A stretch of 51,341 nt of DNA from Gammaproteobacteria bacterium (GCA_026706895.1 JAPOXW010000010.1:1-51341); one strand, 5' to 3'; shown: positions 25,169-34,987, counted from the first letter of the stretch. Notes: a model not told the origin generated them from the sequence alone. Numbers and translations are program-made.

Positions 25169-25566
25169 GTTCCCCGTCGGAGGAATCACGAGCAAGAATG
25201 GCGCGTCAGACCATGGCAGTTCTTGACCAGTGGCAACTCAATGCAGACGAAATCGTGACCCTCTTGGCATTGCCAAAAAAAACCCGCAGCACGCAACTCG
25301 AACGTTTTCGTCGCGGCGAAGCCTTGCCAGACGACCCTCCCCTGATCGTACGGGCAGAACACATCGTTGGCATCGCCGACGCCCTGCGCACTTCATTCCC
25401 GCGCAACAGCCGCATCGGGGCGCGCTGGCTGATTACGCCGCACCGCCGCTTCCGGAAACGGACACCCCTGTCGCTGATGCTGGAGGACGGCATCAACGGT
25501 CTGTGCCGGGTGCGTGCCGAGTTGGATTGTTCTTTCTCCTGGAGGCGATCACAGGAGGACAATTGA
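25165..25566 (+). CDS. Orphan antitoxin-like protein, MbcA/ParS type
   Basis: The 133-residue protein resembles Xre/MbcA antitoxins. It has an N-terminal helical region with ADEIVTLLALPKKTRSTQLE and a C-terminal part WLITPHRRFRKRTPLSLMLE, which follows the toxin-binding-domain pattern of a short loop, TPL and a helix. No RES toxin follows; instead a tiny cysteine-containing protein overlaps its end. It may be a regulator derived from an antitoxin. The assignment to the DUF2384 family is by eye and moderate. Confidence 0.65.
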   Translation: MSSPSEESRARMARQTMAVLDQWQLNADEIVTLLALPKKTRSTQLERFRRGEALPDDPPLIVRAEHIVGIADALRTSFPRNSRIGARWLITPHRRFRKRTPLSLMLEDGINGLCRVRAELDCSFSWRRSQEDN

Positions 25567-25745
25567 TACTGGAATCCATTGCCATCCCGGTCGTCGCCAA
25601 AGGCGTCAAGATGACCCCGGAGAACAAGTGCGACTTCTGCGAATACGATCAGTCGCCCGAAGAGGGATTCGACCTTTATTTCCCGGATTACGACAGCCTG
25701 CTCAAGTACTGCAAGAAACGCTTCAAGCGGTGGGATCGGGGCTAG
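25563..25745 (+). CDS. Small cysteine-containing protein of unknown function
   Basis: This 60-residue frame starts at a TTG that overlaps the preceding stop (TTGA), with GGAGG 5 bp upstream. An internal ATG at 25611 would give 44 residues. It carries a CXXC pair in NKCDFCEY and a third cysteine in LLKYCKKRF, which suggests metal or redox chemistry. The C-terminal half, EEGFDLYFPDYDSLLKY, is acidic and aromatic. The 3' end overlaps the convergent nucleotidase gene by 23 bp. I do not recognise the family. Confidence 0.6.
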   Translation: MILESIAIPVVAKGVKMTPENKCDFCEYDQSPEEGFDLYFPDYDSLLKYCKKRFKRWDRG

Positions 25746-26394
25746 GCGGCATGATGTCGGAAAAATCCCGGATCGCCGGGTACGCCAGCTGTTCCCGTTC
25801 CGGCTGACCACTGTCCGGCTGTCGGACCGTCAGCAAACATCCGATGCCGGCGGCTTCCGCGTGCTTCAGGACATTCGGGTCGTCGTCCACCATGAGAGTC
25901 CGGGCGGGTTCATGTACTACCGCGCCATGCAGGGCTCTCCAGAATTCCGGGCTTTCCTTGGGTACTTGAAACTCATGGGAACTGACGACTTTCTGGAAGT
26001 AGGGTCGGATTTGGGATTCTTCCAGCTTGATGTCGATGAACTTGGGGTGAGCATTGGTCACCAGGTAACAGGGCCTGCCGCTGTCGTTGACCCGGACCAG
26101 GAATTCCTCGACGTGAGGCATGCGCGTCACGCGATGGCGGATTTCATGCTTGAGCGCGGCCACGTCCAGACCCAGTTCCTCACTCCAGTAATCTGCGCAA
26201 TACCACTGCAAAGTGCCGCGCATCTCGCGGTAGCGGGCAGTCAGGTCTGCCTTGGCCTCCGAGAATTCCAGCCCGTAAGTCTCCGCGAAACGCTGCGGTA
26301 GATGGTGATACCAGAAATGGGAATCGAACCGCAGATCCAGCAACGTCCCGTCCATGTCCAGAAAGACGGTATCGATGACATTCCAGTTGATCAT
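25723..26394 (-). CDS. HAD-family GMP/IMP nucleotidase (YrfG-like)
   Basis: HAD hydrolases of this group dephosphorylate nucleoside monophosphates. The 223-residue protein has motif I in FLDMDGTLLDL, motif II in YLVTNAHPK, the motif III lysine in VPKESPEFW, and motif IV in MVDDDPNVL. The cap region, YWSEELGLDVAALKHEIRHR, matches the YrfG/GMP-IMP nucleotidase type. ATG 26394 is preferred to a start six codons upstream because it gives the usual MINWNVIDTVFLDMDG. Confidence 0.87.
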   Translation of the reverse strand: MINWNVIDTVFLDMDGTLLDLRFDSHFWYHHLPQRFAETYGLEFSEAKADLTARYREMRGTLQWYCADYWSEELGLDVAALKHEIRHRVTRMPHVEEFLVRVNDSGRPCYLVTNAHPKFIDIKLEESQIRPYFQKVVSSHEFQVPKESPEFWRALHGAVVHEPARTLMVDDDPNVLKHAEAAGIGCLLTVRQPDSGQPEREQLAYPAIRDFSDIMPPSPDPTA

Positions 26395-26477
26395 GTCGCT
26401 GCTTGAACCCACATAAATTGAATTTTACACTTCCCTTTTCACCAATTTGTTAGTATGGCGCATCCCGCCACACCCCG

Positions 26478-27302
26478 ATGGATTCCGAACAACTTGCCCG
26501 ACTCCTGCCCGAAGTGCGGCAGATTGTCATCGACGCCGGGGCAAGCATTCTGGAAGTCCGTCGCACGGGCTACGAAGTCTACGAAAAGACTGACCGTTCT
26601 CCGGTTACCACGGCCGACTTAGCGGCGCATCAGTGCATTTTCGAACGGCTGGAGGCACTGGACGAGCGCTGGCCAGTACTGTCGGAAGAGAACCCCACTC
26701 CGACCCCTTGGGAGACCCGTCGAAACTGGGACACCTATTGGCTGGTCGATCCCTTGGACGGCACGCGCGAACTGCTCAGGCAGAGCAGTGAATTCACTGT
26801 CAATATCGCCCTGATCCACCGTCAACAGCCCGTACTTGGCATCATCGGAGCTCCCGCCCTGGATCTCCTTTACTACGCCCACCGCGGCGGTGGCGCTTGG
26901 AGAGTACAAGGGGAAAAATCGCCCACCGCCATACACAGCCGCCCTTATCCCACCGATGGAACCTCAGTCGTGGCAGTCAGTTTCAGCCACGCGCGACCCG
27001 AAGTGCAGCGATTCCTCAGGCGGCTCGGACCGCATCAGGAGAAACGGGTTGGAAGTTCACTCAAAAGCTGCCAGGTTGCCGAAGGGAGTTTGGACCTCTA
27101 TCCGCGTTGCGGTTCGACCCACGAATGGGACACGGCGGCTGCCCAATGCATCGTGGAGGAAGCGGGCGGGCAACTTGTCGACTGGGAATTGCAACCGCTT
27201 CGCTACAACCTCAGGGAGAATCTGATTAACCCTCCCTTTCTGGTGCTCGGAGACCCCGACTTCGCCTGGGCCCCCTTGTTGGATGGGTTTTCAAGGCGCT
27301 AA
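26478..27302 (+). CDS. cysQ: 3'(2'),5'-bisphosphate nucleotidase
   Basis: CysQ removes the 3' phosphate from PAP(S), a by-product of sulfate assimilation. The 274-residue protein is of the inositol monophosphatase fold. Metal-site motifs are visible: the glutamates in LSEENPTP, VDPLDGTRELL, and the later EWDTAAAQCIVEEAGG. It stands alone, divergent from the nucleotidase gene. A TTTACA-like hexamer lies in the A/T-rich gap upstream, but no clear -10 matches it. Confidence 0.94.
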   Translation: MDSEQLARLLPEVRQIVIDAGASILEVRRTGYEVYEKTDRSPVTTADLAAHQCIFERLEALDERWPVLSEENPTPTPWETRRNWDTYWLVDPLDGTRELLRQSSEFTVNIALIHRQQPVLGIIGAPALDLLYYAHRGGGAWRVQGEKSPTAIHSRPYPTDGTSVVAVSFSHARPEVQRFLRRLGPHQEKRVGSSLKSCQVAEGSLDLYPRCGSTHEWDTAAAQCIVEEAGGQLVDWELQPLRYNLRENLINPPFLVLGDPDFAWAPLLDGFSRR

Positions 27303-27333
27303 GTTCCGTCTCGGTGACCCGGGCACATCAGGC

Positions 27334-27591
27334 TCAGCCATTGCTGCTATCAAGCCACTCGATCAGGTAGTACAGGTATTGTCCTTCAGAGGATTTTGAC
27401 GGTCCTAGAACCTGGGCCGCATGGCAATTGGCCTCAGCCTTCGCCTGCCGGACTGCCGCGTTGGAATCCTCCACAATCCGGACGATCCCGGCCGGAAAGC
27501 GTCGCCGGTTCCGGTTCGGGGCCTGAATTACCGCGTAATGAGTGCCTGAGACGGAAGTCTCCGGATCCGGCGGCACGAACCCCCGCATCAC
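27334..27591 (-). CDS. Small protein coupled to accC
   Basis: This 85-residue protein starts at an ATG overlapping the accC stop by 4 bp. It has no membrane segment or cysteine motif. The sequence [20 protein letters not shown] and the end [11 protein letters not shown] suggest a small alpha/beta fold. I do not recognise it. Its position makes it the last gene of the aroQ-accB-accC operon, where prmA is found in many relatives. Confidence 0.65.
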   Translation of the reverse strand: MMRGFVPPDPETSVSGTHYAVIQAPNRNRRRFPAGIVRIVEDSNAAVRQAKAEANCHAAQVLGPSKSSEGQYLYYLIEWLDSSNG

Positions 27592-28937
27592 TCCTCGGCC
27601 GAAGCCGCACGATTCTCAAGGAAATGGATGTTTACGCCGCCCTCCTGGAACTGCGGATCCTCCAGCAGTTCTTGATGGAGCGGGACATTGGTGCGGATAC
27701 CTTCGACCACCAACTCCGTCAAGGCGCGGTTCATCCGGCGCAGGGCCACGGTGCGGTCCCGTGCATGCGCGACGACCTTGCCGATCATGGAATCATAGTT
27801 CGGCGGCACGGTGTAGCCGGTGTACAGGTGCGTGTCCATGCGCACGCCAGGACCACCGGGGCTGTGGAAGTGCGTGACCTTGCCAGGCTGCGGCAGGAAA
27901 GTCTTCGGGTCTTCCGCATTGATCCGGCATTCCACGGCATGTCCGCGCAGGCGCACTTCGGACTGCCGGATAGACAAGGGCTCGCCCTGTGCAACCAGCA
28001 TCTGGTGGCGCACCAGGTCAATACCGGTGACCATCTCGGTCACCGGATGCTCGACTTGAATCCGGGTGTTCATTTCTATGAAGTAGAACTCCCCGTCCTG
28101 ATACAGGAATTCAAACGTTCCTACGCTTCGGTAATTCATCTTCTTGCAGGCCGCGGTCACCCGCTCGCCCAGTTCCATGCGTTGCTCCTCCGTGATGCCG
28201 GGTGCAGGGGATTCCTCGATGACCTTCTGGTGTCGACGCTGCACCGAGCAATCGCGTTCGGCAAGATGAATGGCTTCGCCGTGAGCATCGGCCAGTACCT
28301 GAAATTCGATATGCCGGGGATGATCCAGGAATTTCTCCAGATAGACCGCCCCGTTCCCGAAAGCCGCCTGCGCCTCGGCCCGGGTTAATTCCAGAGATTC
28401 CTCCAACTCCGCTTCCTCCCGAACCACTCGCATGCCGCGTCCGCCTCCACCTGCAGTCGCCTTGATCAGGACTGGATAACCCACTTCGCGGGCCTGTGCC
28501 TTGCTGTCTTCAAGGGAGTCGGTTAGTTCTCCATCACTACCCGGCACACACGGAAGACCGGCTGCCAAAGCCGCCTTTCGGGCCGCCGCCTTGTCGCCCA
28601 TTTCTCGAATGTTCTGCGCCTGCGGCCCAACGAAGATGAAACCGCTGGACTCCACGCGCTCGGCGAAATCTGCATTTTCCGAAAGAAAACCGTAGCCAGG
28701 GTGGATGGCATCGGCATTCGTGACCTCAGCCGCCGAAATGATAGCGGGGATATTCAGGTAGCTCTGCTGGGAGTCTGCAGGACCGATGCACACCGACTCA
28801 TCCGCCAGCCGCACATGCAGGAGGTCACGATCCACTTCGGAGTGCACCGCCACGGTTCGAACTCCGAGATCCCGGCAGGCTCGCAGGATACGCAGGGCGA
28901 TTTCCCCGCGGTTGGCGATCAGGACTTTTTCCAGCAC
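27588..28937 (-). CDS. accC: Biotin carboxylase subunit of acetyl-CoA carboxylase
   Basis: AccC carboxylates biotin on AccB with ATP and bicarbonate, the first step of fatty acid synthesis. The 449 residues begin [20 protein letters not shown] at a GTG codon. The ATP-grasp glycine loop is [11 protein letters not shown], and the bicarbonate/biotin site segment is [15 protein letters not shown]. The gene is 6 bp downstream of accB, as usual. Confidence 0.97.
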   Translation of the reverse strand: MLEKVLIANRGEIALRILRACRDLGVRTVAVHSEVDRDLLHVRLADESVCIGPADSQQSYLNIPAIISAAEVTNADAIHPGYGFLSENADFAERVESSGFIFVGPQAQNIREMGDKAAARKAALAAGLPCVPGSDGELTDSLEDSKAQAREVGYPVLIKATAGGGGRGMRVVREEAELEESLELTRAEAQAAFGNGAVYLEKFLDHPRHIEFQVLADAHGEAIHLAERDCSVQRRHQKVIEESPAPGITEEQRMELGERVTAACKKMNYRSVGTFEFLYQDGEFYFIEMNTRIQVEHPVTEMVTGIDLVRHQMLVAQGEPLSIRQSEVRLRGHAVECRINAEDPKTFLPQPGKVTHFHSPGGPGVRMDTHLYTGYTVPPNYDSMIGKVVAHARDRTVALRRMNRALTELVVEGIRTNVPLHQELLEDPQFQEGGVNIHFLENRAASAEE

Positions 28938-28943
28938 CGCCTT

Positions 28944-29405
28944 TCAGCCGATGATGAACAGTGCCTGCCCGTATTCCACGGGCGTCGCGTTTTCGACCAA
29001 GATGGCCCGAACCGATCCCCCCTTGTCGGCCTCGATCCGGTTCAGCATCTTCATGGCCTCCACGATGCACAAAGTGTCGCCTTCCGCGACCTGGTCCCCC
29101 ACATTGACAAAAGGCTTCGCGCCCGGAGAAGGAGCGGAATAGAACGTCCCGACCATCGGCGATACAACCCGGTGTCCTGCCGGAAGATCATCCCCGGGCG
29201 GTTCCTCCTCAGTATCAGCCAGAGGTTCAGTGGGCGCAGGTGCCGGTGCCGCCGCAGGGACTGGAACATGAACTTGGGGCGCGGGAACGGCGGCCGAACT
29301 GGTGCGGCTGATGCGAACCGATTCCTCGCCTTCGGAGATCTCGATCTCCGCAACATCGGATTCCTCCAGCAACTGGATCAGGCTCTTGATCTTCCGCAGA
29401 TCCAT
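28944..29405 (-). CDS. accB: Biotin carboxyl carrier protein
   Basis: AccB carries biotin between the carboxylase and transferase halves of acetyl-CoA carboxylase. The 153-residue protein has a short N-terminal helix domain, an Ala/Pro-rich linker (about 38-75), and a C-terminal biotinyl domain. Biotin attaches at K119 in EAMKM. The start shares one base with the aroQ stop. Confidence 0.96.
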   Translation of the reverse strand: MDLRKIKSLIQLLEESDVAEIEISEGEESVRISRTSSAAVPAPQVHVPVPAAAPAPAPTEPLADTEEEPPGDDLPAGHRVVSPMVGTFYSAPSPGAKPFVNVGDQVAEGDTLCIVEAMKMLNRIEADKGGSVRAILVENATPVEYGQALFIIG

Positions 29406-29851
29406 CAGGCGTTTTTCTCCAGCCAGGCCACAGCTGCCTGCAGTGCCAACACATAACCTTGTGCACCAAGGCCGGAAATCACGCCGATTGCGATATCGGA
29501 CAGGTAGGACACCTGCCGGAAATCCTCGCGCGCGAACACGTTGGACAAGTGGACTTCTATGAATGGAATCGAAGTCCCCAGCAACGCGTCCCGAAGTGCA
29601 ATGCTGGTGTGCGTCAGCGCCCCCGGATTGAACAGGATGAATTCCACCTTGTCCTCGCGCGCCTGGTGAATCCGGTTCACCAGTTCGCTCTCGGAGTTGG
29701 ACTGCAGGGTTTCAATGGTGCAATCATGGTGCACCGCATATGCCCCGACCTCCTCCATGATCTCTTCCAAGGAAGCCGAACCATAGATCTCGGGTTCGCG
29801 AGTTCCTAGAAGGTTGAGGTTGGGACCGTTGAGAACCAGAATGCGCGACAT
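29405..29851 (-). CDS. aroQ: 3-dehydroquinate dehydratase, type II
   Basis: The enzyme makes 3-dehydroshikimate in the shikimate pathway. The 148-residue length is typical of the dodecameric type II enzyme. It starts [20 protein letters not shown], with the catalytic tyrosine later in the flexible loop. [16 protein letters not shown] and FIEVHLSN, with the active-site histidines, are also present. It is the first gene of the aroQ-accB-accC operon. A/T-rich DNA upstream (29852-29961) probably holds the promoter, but no clear hexamer pair is seen. Confidence 0.96.
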   Translation of the reverse strand: MSRILVLNGPNLNLLGTREPEIYGSASLEEIMEEVGAYAVHHDCTIETLQSNSESELVNRIHQAREDKVEFILFNPGALTHTSIALRDALLGTSIPFIEVHLSNVFAREDFRQVSYLSDIAIGVISGLGAQGYVLALQAAVAWLEKNA

Positions 29852-29961
29852 AAGGAACCTAAACTTATTGCCTGAACGGGCACAAGTTTACCATAAAACA
29901 CAGAAATGGACTTTTACAGTGATTTTGACGTTAAATAGCGAAAAATATCGAGAGATAAGGA

Positions 29962-31767
29962 CTACTCGGAGAATTCCATCACTTCATCGAGCACCATGGC
30001 GAACTGGGGTGCGGGAACATAGCTTACGGTTCTGTACGCGCGCAATTCCTCTCCGTCAGGGGCATAGAAAAGGATTGCGGGCGGCCCAAACAGTCCCAGT
30101 GATTCGAGCAATTTCTTGTCATCTTCATCGTTGGCCGTGACGTCGGCTTTCAAAAGCGCGAAACGGCGCATCCGCGCCTGAACGTCAGGGTCAGAAAACG
30201 TGAATGCTTCAAGTTCGTGGCAGGTCACGCACCAGTCGGCGTAAAAATCAACCAGCACTGGCTGGCCTCTCGCGGCGGCCAACTCCCGGTTCAGGTCTGC
30301 CACGGTCTTGATGGAGTGGAAGTCCACTGACGATTCGACCGATTCCGAGGGATTCGTGAAATGCGCCCAAGGCCGCACCAGACTGTCGCCCCCGGTCGCG
30401 GCCCCCACCAGCAGGACCCCGCCGTAAATGAGAAATGCCAGCCCCACGCCTCTGCCAAGACGACTCAACGCGTTGGCATCCGGAGGCAGAGATTCGACGG
30501 CGTGGAGGATCATGCCAAGCAACAGCAACAGCAGCCCACTCAATCCCAATGTCACCTGTCCGGGCACCACCCGGTCCAGCATCCAAATCGAAAGCGCCAG
30601 CAACAATACGCCGAATACTGCCTTGACCCGTACCATCCAAGGCCCCGAATGCGGCATGAAACGACCTTCGAAAGTGCCGAATGCCAACAGCGGAAGCCCC
30701 AATCCCAGCCCCATCCCGAACAAGCTGACTGCGCCGCGCACGGGATTGCCAGTATCAGCAATGTGAATCAAGGCCCCCACCAAGGGTGGCGACACACAAG
30801 GACTGGCCACCAGCGCTCCGAGAAGGCCCATGACCGCAGCGCTCAGATAACTGCCACTGCCCGCGAACCTTTCCCCCACCTGGTGCAGGAAATTATGAAG
30901 ACCCGCTGGCATACGGAAATCATAGACGCCGAACATCGACAGGGCCATCAGAAGCAGAATCAGCACGAAACCGCCAATTACCCAGGCGTTCTGCATGTAC
31001 GCCTGAAGGTTGGCCCCGGTCAAGCCGATAATGATCCCGAGCATTGCGTAGGTGGTCGCCATCGCCAGCACGTAGACCAGCGACAGGCGCAATGCACGGG
31101 CCGTCCCGGCATTGGCGCCCGCGATCACACCGGCCAGAATCGGAATCATCGGCAATACGCACGGCGTGAACGCCAGCAACAGGCCGAATCCCCCGAACAC
31201 GATGAAACTCCAGATTAAGGTTTCTTCGGACAGGCCTTGGGCGATCTGATCGGAATGCGACAGCAACCCACCCGAATGGTCTTCCGTTTCCACAGCGGGA
31301 GAGGGCTCCGGTTCCGAAGCGCCCAGGCTGACTTTCAGGATTTTGGTCTGCGGCGGATAGCAGACGCCCTTCTCGGCGCACCCTTGATAGTTCGCAACCA
31401 AAGCAACGCCGCCAGAGCCCGCCGATGCTCCCGCCAAACGCAGGTCCACCGCGACATCGCCCGACCACGTCTGGACTTTCCCGAACAGCGGATCATCCTT
31501 GACGACACCTGACGGCAACTTGTACGGCATGAGCCCGGCATCGTCCCCCTCGATGGAAAAACTGGTCTTGTCCCGGTACAGGTAGTACCCCTCGGCGACC
31601 CTGAAAGATGCCTGAAATCTTTCCGAATCCTCGGGCATCACGGTCAGGACGAATGCCTCGTCCGGATGCAGGAATTCCTGCTCTCCCGAGTCGAACAGAT
31701 CCACGGCCCCGGCCGGCAGCGCCACCAGCCACGGCAACGAAAGGATCAGACGGAGTCTTGCAACCAT
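29962..31767 (-). CDS. dsbD: Thiol:disulfide interchange protein DsbD
   Basis: DsbD moves electrons from cytoplasmic thioredoxin to periplasmic thiol proteins, needed for cytochrome c maturation and disulfide isomerisation. The 601 residues include a signal peptide (ending ALPAGA) and an alpha domain with the cysteine pair in CAEKGVCYPP. An eight-helix membrane domain has its cysteines in FTPCVLPMIP and ASPCVSPPL. A C-terminal thioredoxin domain carries WCVTCHELE. ATG 31767 is preferred, because upstream sequence in this frame is cutA read in another frame. It overlaps the cutA end by 22 bp. The many c-type cytochromes in the window fit its presence. Confidence 0.95.
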   Translation of the reverse strand: MVARLRLILSLPWLVALPAGAVDLFDSGEQEFLHPDEAFVLTVMPEDSERFQASFRVAEGYYLYRDKTSFSIEGDDAGLMPYKLPSGVVKDDPLFGKVQTWSGDVAVDLRLAGASAGSGGVALVANYQGCAEKGVCYPPQTKILKVSLGASEPEPSPAVETEDHSGGLLSHSDQIAQGLSEETLIWSFIVFGGFGLLLAFTPCVLPMIPILAGVIAGANAGTARALRLSLVYVLAMATTYAMLGIIIGLTGANLQAYMQNAWVIGGFVLILLLMALSMFGVYDFRMPAGLHNFLHQVGERFAGSGSYLSAAVMGLLGALVASPCVSPPLVGALIHIADTGNPVRGAVSLFGMGLGLGLPLLAFGTFEGRFMPHSGPWMVRVKAVFGVLLLALSIWMLDRVVPGQVTLGLSGLLLLLLGMILHAVESLPPDANALSRLGRGVGLAFLIYGGVLLVGAATGGDSLVRPWAHFTNPSESVESSVDFHSIKTVADLNRELAAARGQPVLVDFYADWCVTCHELEAFTFSDPDVQARMRRFALLKADVTANDEDDKKLLESLGLFGPPAILFYAPDGEELRAYRTVSYVPAPQFAMVLDEVMEFSE

Positions 31768-32063
31768 TTTAGATACGGCTCCGAGCCGTCCGTGATCGGA
31801 AGAGTGATGAATTCCGGCAATTCGTACGGATGGGCTTCCAGCAGGGCATTCTGAAGATCCGCCTGCCGGGCGCGGGTGGTCTTGATCAGCAGCAGGATTT
31901 CCGGTTCTTCTTCCACCGCCCCCTTCCAACTGTAAGTAGAAGCGACGCGAACCTGGTTGACGCAGGCAGCCAGGCGGCTCTCGACCAGCTGTCGTGCAAG
32001 ATCCCGTGCCTGCGGCTCGCCGGAAACCGTTGTCAGGGCGAGGATGCATTCGGTGGAACTCAT
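31746..32063 (-). CDS. cutA: Divalent cation tolerance protein CutA
   Basis: CutA is a small trimeric ferredoxin-like protein linked to copper tolerance. The 105-residue protein shows the family pattern LARQLVESRLAACVNQV, then STYSWKGAVEEEPEILLLIK and HPYELPEFITLPI. ATG 32063 is chosen over a start five codons upstream. The cutA-dsbD order is common in gammaproteobacteria. Confidence 0.94.
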   Translation of the reverse strand: MSSTECILALTTVSGEPQARDLARQLVESRLAACVNQVRVASTYSWKGAVEEEPEILLLIKTTRARQADLQNALLEAHPYELPEFITLPITDGSEPYLKWLQDSV

Positions 32064-32168
32064 ATGAAAATTTTTCAATTAGTGCATCCGCATTGCACGA
32101 AAGTTCCCAACCTTAGTGTGGCGGTATTGTCTGTTAGTAGAGCCTTTGCGTATGAGGCGAATAAACAA

Positions 32169-33149
32169 TCATTCATCGTCATTATCTAAATCGAAGATAT
32201 CCAACGTTTTGATACGTTCAGAAAAGGCGTTATGCATTTCGTTGAGGCGTTTGACAAGCCATTCATGCTGGCGTGGCCAGTCAGATTCGTCATCCGGATC
32301 AACTTCATTGAGGTAAATCGAAATCCGACAGTATTTACGTGTTGGTAGTTTCTCCCACTCCAATGAATAGCCCAGCTCTTCCTCGATTTGCTCTTTTTGT
32401 TGTTCTATAAGAGCAAAGAATTTTTTTTGCTCATCGCCAGAAATATACAGTTCTGCCCGAATTTGGTTTTTTTGACGCAGCATTACTGCACCTAGCACGA
32501 AGCCGCTGCGTCCTATCCCATAATTCATCCAAGGCTGAGGTTGTGGTTTGCGATTGCCTGAGATCGGTCCAGGGATGGAATCAAGTGCCGAATGAAATTT
32601 CTCCCAGTACTTTCTCTGTTTTATTTTTATCTCTGACAATCCACTGTCCGCAAAAGCACGAGCTGCTTGCCGAGACCAATCATTCGGTTTTGAAACAACA
32701 TTGAATTTTGGGGCAGCGAGTGAATCCTCAATTTGCCAAAGTTCTACCTCCAGCCCGAAAAAGCGGAAGTTTTCATCAGTAATTTTGTTCAGCCAATCAA
32801 GGGTCGCCCGATGCTCGTCCGTAAACTTTGCCGAGACCCAGACGATAGTAACAGCCTGTAAACCAGCGGCGTATGTAAGCAGTTGACCAAGGTGTGTGTG
32901 GTCGGTTCGCTCTAATTGGTTCTCGACCAACACCCAAGTATCCGTATTTATGTCTTTGCAGAGAATATCGGCTCGGAAAGGACCGACTACCTTTTCTTGT
33001 GCTTCAACTTCGAGATCTATTCCGAGTGTTTCTGCCAGCACTGCAATGTTTTCAGCATTAGCAAGCCACGGAGTAAAGTCTGTTGCTTCGTCGGCCCAAA
33101 TCTCTCGAAGATTGACACGCTTTAGGTGTCCGAGCGTTTGATTATTCAT
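32169..33149 (-). CDS. DUF4268 protein with a nuclease-like N-terminal domain
   Basis: The 326-residue protein has an N-terminal region that resembles PD-(D/E)XK nucleases. D61 is in FRADILCKD, then ENQ (77-79) is in WVLVENQLERTDH, and Q89 is in HLGQLLTYAAGL. The DUF4268 C-terminal part (about 170-315) follows. Such proteins are often scattered near mobile or defence genes. The gene is visibly more A/T-rich than both neighbours and has its own promoter, so transfer is likely. The function is unknown; nuclease activity is inferred only. Confidence 0.75.
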   Translation of the reverse strand: MNNQTLGHLKRVNLREIWADEATDFTPWLANAENIAVLAETLGIDLEVEAQEKVVGPFRADILCKDINTDTWVLVENQLERTDHTHLGQLLTYAAGLQAVTIVWVSAKFTDEHRATLDWLNKITDENFRFFGLEVELWQIEDSLAAPKFNVVSKPNDWSRQAARAFADSGLSEIKIKQRKYWEKFHSALDSIPGPISGNRKPQPQPWMNYGIGRSGFVLGAVMLRQKNQIRAELYISGDEQKKFFALIEQQKEQIEEELGYSLEWEKLPTRKYCRISIYLNEVDPDDESDWPRQHEWLVKRLNEMHNAFSERIKTLDIFDLDNDDE

Positions 33150-33170
33150 ACAGAATCTCCAGTCGGTAGT

Positions 33171-33199
33171 ATTTTAGGCGTAGTAATTTGAACTGCCAA
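33171..33199 (-). promoter_or_regulatory. Promoter of the DUF4268 gene
   Basis: On the minus strand TTGGCA (33199-33194) and TAAAAT (33176-33171) are separated by 17 bp. Transcription should begin near 33164. A GGAG ribosome site (33160-33157) lies 7 bp before the ATG at 33149. Confidence 0.6.
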
Positions 33200-33263
33200 T
33201 TGTACTCGGACGGTAGCGTTGCTTGCCACAGTACAGTGTCACCAAATCCCATTCAAGAAAACG

Positions 33264-34739
33264 TCAGCGTACGACTTTGACCGCCTCTCCGGAAGTCGGT
33301 TCCCCCGACGGATACGCCGCATTGAAAAGCCTCAATTGATCTTCAGGATACGGGCTCCATTCGGCACCCTCGGCGTATGCGGCATAGGTGTCTCCGGCCT
33401 TGGCTTCGGCGATCTTCAACTGGGGCGGCCGCGCCGCATCGTATTCGGCCTTCGTCATCGGCCTCAGGCTCCGGAATGTCTCTTGTACGGCCCCGGCGTA
33501 GCGCCGAAATGCATCTGGGCGATCCGACTGCGCAGCCACGACCAGGAAAATCTCGGAAGAATGTTCCAAGACCAAGATGTCCGCCGCAGACCGACTATCC
33601 CAAACCCGTGCCTGGCATCCGGAAAACCCTTCCGTCGCGCGAACCCTCAACTGAGCCAGGTTCTCGAACCGCCGGCTTAGAAAATCGCAGGAAGGCTGCC
33701 GGGCATTCCGTTCAATCAAGGTCAGCCGGATCTGCATGTCCCGGCCCGGCGCTTGCGCGATCAAGCGGTCCGGGAAGTTCCGGGTCTCCCATCCTTCCGG
33801 GAACGCGAGGGTGAAATTGTAGCTTCGATGATAGAAATAGCGCCCGCGCAACAGGCCCTCGAACTCGGCGGGACCGATCGCCATGCCGTCGATATGGCGC
33901 AGGTATTCCTTGCGTCGCACCAGCACTTCCGAATCGGAACGGTGCTGGTTTGCCTCCCGGATCACTTCCTGCAGGCGGTCATCGTTGTCAGGGTGCGTGG
34001 CGAAAAGGCCGTGATAGACCTGCGGCTTGCGTCCTTCCTGTCTCGCCATCTTGATTTCATGAGACTCCTGATCCTTCAGAATGCGAATGACCTCGAGCAG
34101 CGCTTCGGGGTCGTACCCGGCCAGCGCCGCATAGCGTGCACCCAGCCGGTCTGCTTCCAGTTCATTCTCGCGCCCGTAGCCGCGAAGATGCGCCTCTCCC
34201 AGAATGTTTGCCGCGTTGTCGATCAACGCACTGTCGGTGGCCACGTCCAGCACCAGTCTGATAATGTCGACCGTCTGCTGCTGCCCGATCCTCTGGGCCG
34301 TGTGCCGCGCCGTAATGTGTGCCAGTTCGTGCCCCAGCACGCCAGCCAATTCCGCCTCGGAATTGAGCAGGGCCAGCATGCCACGCGTGATGTAGACGTA
34401 GCCGGGCGTGGCCATCGCATTGACCATCGGGCTGTCGAGCACCGTGAAACGGTAGTCCAGTTCCGGGCGGTGCGTGTGGGGGACCAGCGCCTGGCCGACC
34501 TGCGAGACGTACTCCTGAAGCCTGGGGTTGTCGTAGTAGCCGTACAGATTGAGGATTTCCGGATGGGCTTCATGCCCGAGTTCCAGTTCCCGCTTCTCGT
34601 CGACCACCGTCCAGTCCCGTTCCCCGGTCACCGGGTTCGTGGCGCCCACGCAGGCGCTGACTGACGCACCCAGCGCCAGCGTCAACAGAGAAGTTCGAAA
34701 GAAAGAAAGGGTCGGAAGCCGGCGACGCTCAGCTGCCAT
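33264..34739 (-). CDS. M48-family metallopeptidase, lipoprotein
   Basis: The protein has 491 residues with an N-terminal lipoprotein signal (cysteine near residue 30 in SVSACVG) and the zinc motif HELAH. A later [13 protein letters not shown] segment supplies the third zinc ligand. A C-terminal domain (about 300-450) includes [16 protein letters not shown], as in larger secreted M48 proteases. It is probably an outer-membrane-associated quality-control protease. The frame extends upstream through rpmE in another reading frame; ATG 34739 is the sensible start and overlaps rpmE by 11 bp. Confidence 0.88.
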   Translation of the reverse strand: MAAERRRLPTLSFFRTSLLTLALGASVSACVGATNPVTGERDWTVVDEKRELELGHEAHPEILNLYGYYDNPRLQEYVSQVGQALVPHTHRPELDYRFTVLDSPMVNAMATPGYVYITRGMLALLNSEAELAGVLGHELAHITARHTAQRIGQQQTVDIIRLVLDVATDSALIDNAANILGEAHLRGYGRENELEADRLGARYAALAGYDPEALLEVIRILKDQESHEIKMARQEGRKPQVYHGLFATHPDNDDRLQEVIREANQHRSDSEVLVRRKEYLRHIDGMAIGPAEFEGLLRGRYFYHRSYNFTLAFPEGWETRNFPDRLIAQAPGRDMQIRLTLIERNARQPSCDFLSRRFENLAQLRVRATEGFSGCQARVWDSRSAADILVLEHSSEIFLVVAAQSDRPDAFRRYAGAVQETFRSLRPMTKAEYDAARPPQLKIAEAKAGDTYAAYAEGAEWSPYPEDQLRLFNAAYPSGEPTSGEAVKVVR

Positions 34740-34929
34740 AACGCTTGCGGAACTTGTCGACCTGCTTCGCGGTTTCCAGGATTTTCTGCTTCCCGGTGTA
34801 GAACGGATGGCACTGCGAGCAGATTTCCACGTGCAGCTCGTCCTCGGCATAGGTCGAGCGCGTCTGGAAGCGATTGCCGCAGGCGCAAACGACCGTAATG
34901 TCGTGATAATTGTGGTCTTGGACTGCCAT
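34729..34929 (-). CDS. rpmE: Ribosomal protein L31, zinc-binding form
   Basis: L31 belongs to the 50S subunit and bridges the two ribosomal subunits. The 66-residue protein has the zinc-site pattern CACG followed by [13 protein letters not shown], and the family ending KFRKRYGS. Four cysteines mark the zinc-containing form rather than the zinc-free paralogue. ATG 34929 is used; an upstream in-frame start would add 17 residues of unrelated sequence. Confidence 0.93.
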   Translation of the reverse strand: MAVQDHNYHDITVVCACGNRFQTRSTYAEDELHVEICSQCHPFYTGKQKILETAKQVDKFRKRYGS

Positions 34930-34987
34930 GCTCGTAAAAACCGGGGCGAACCGGGGCGCGTAGTATATCAGGGAGGGCATCGGGTTG

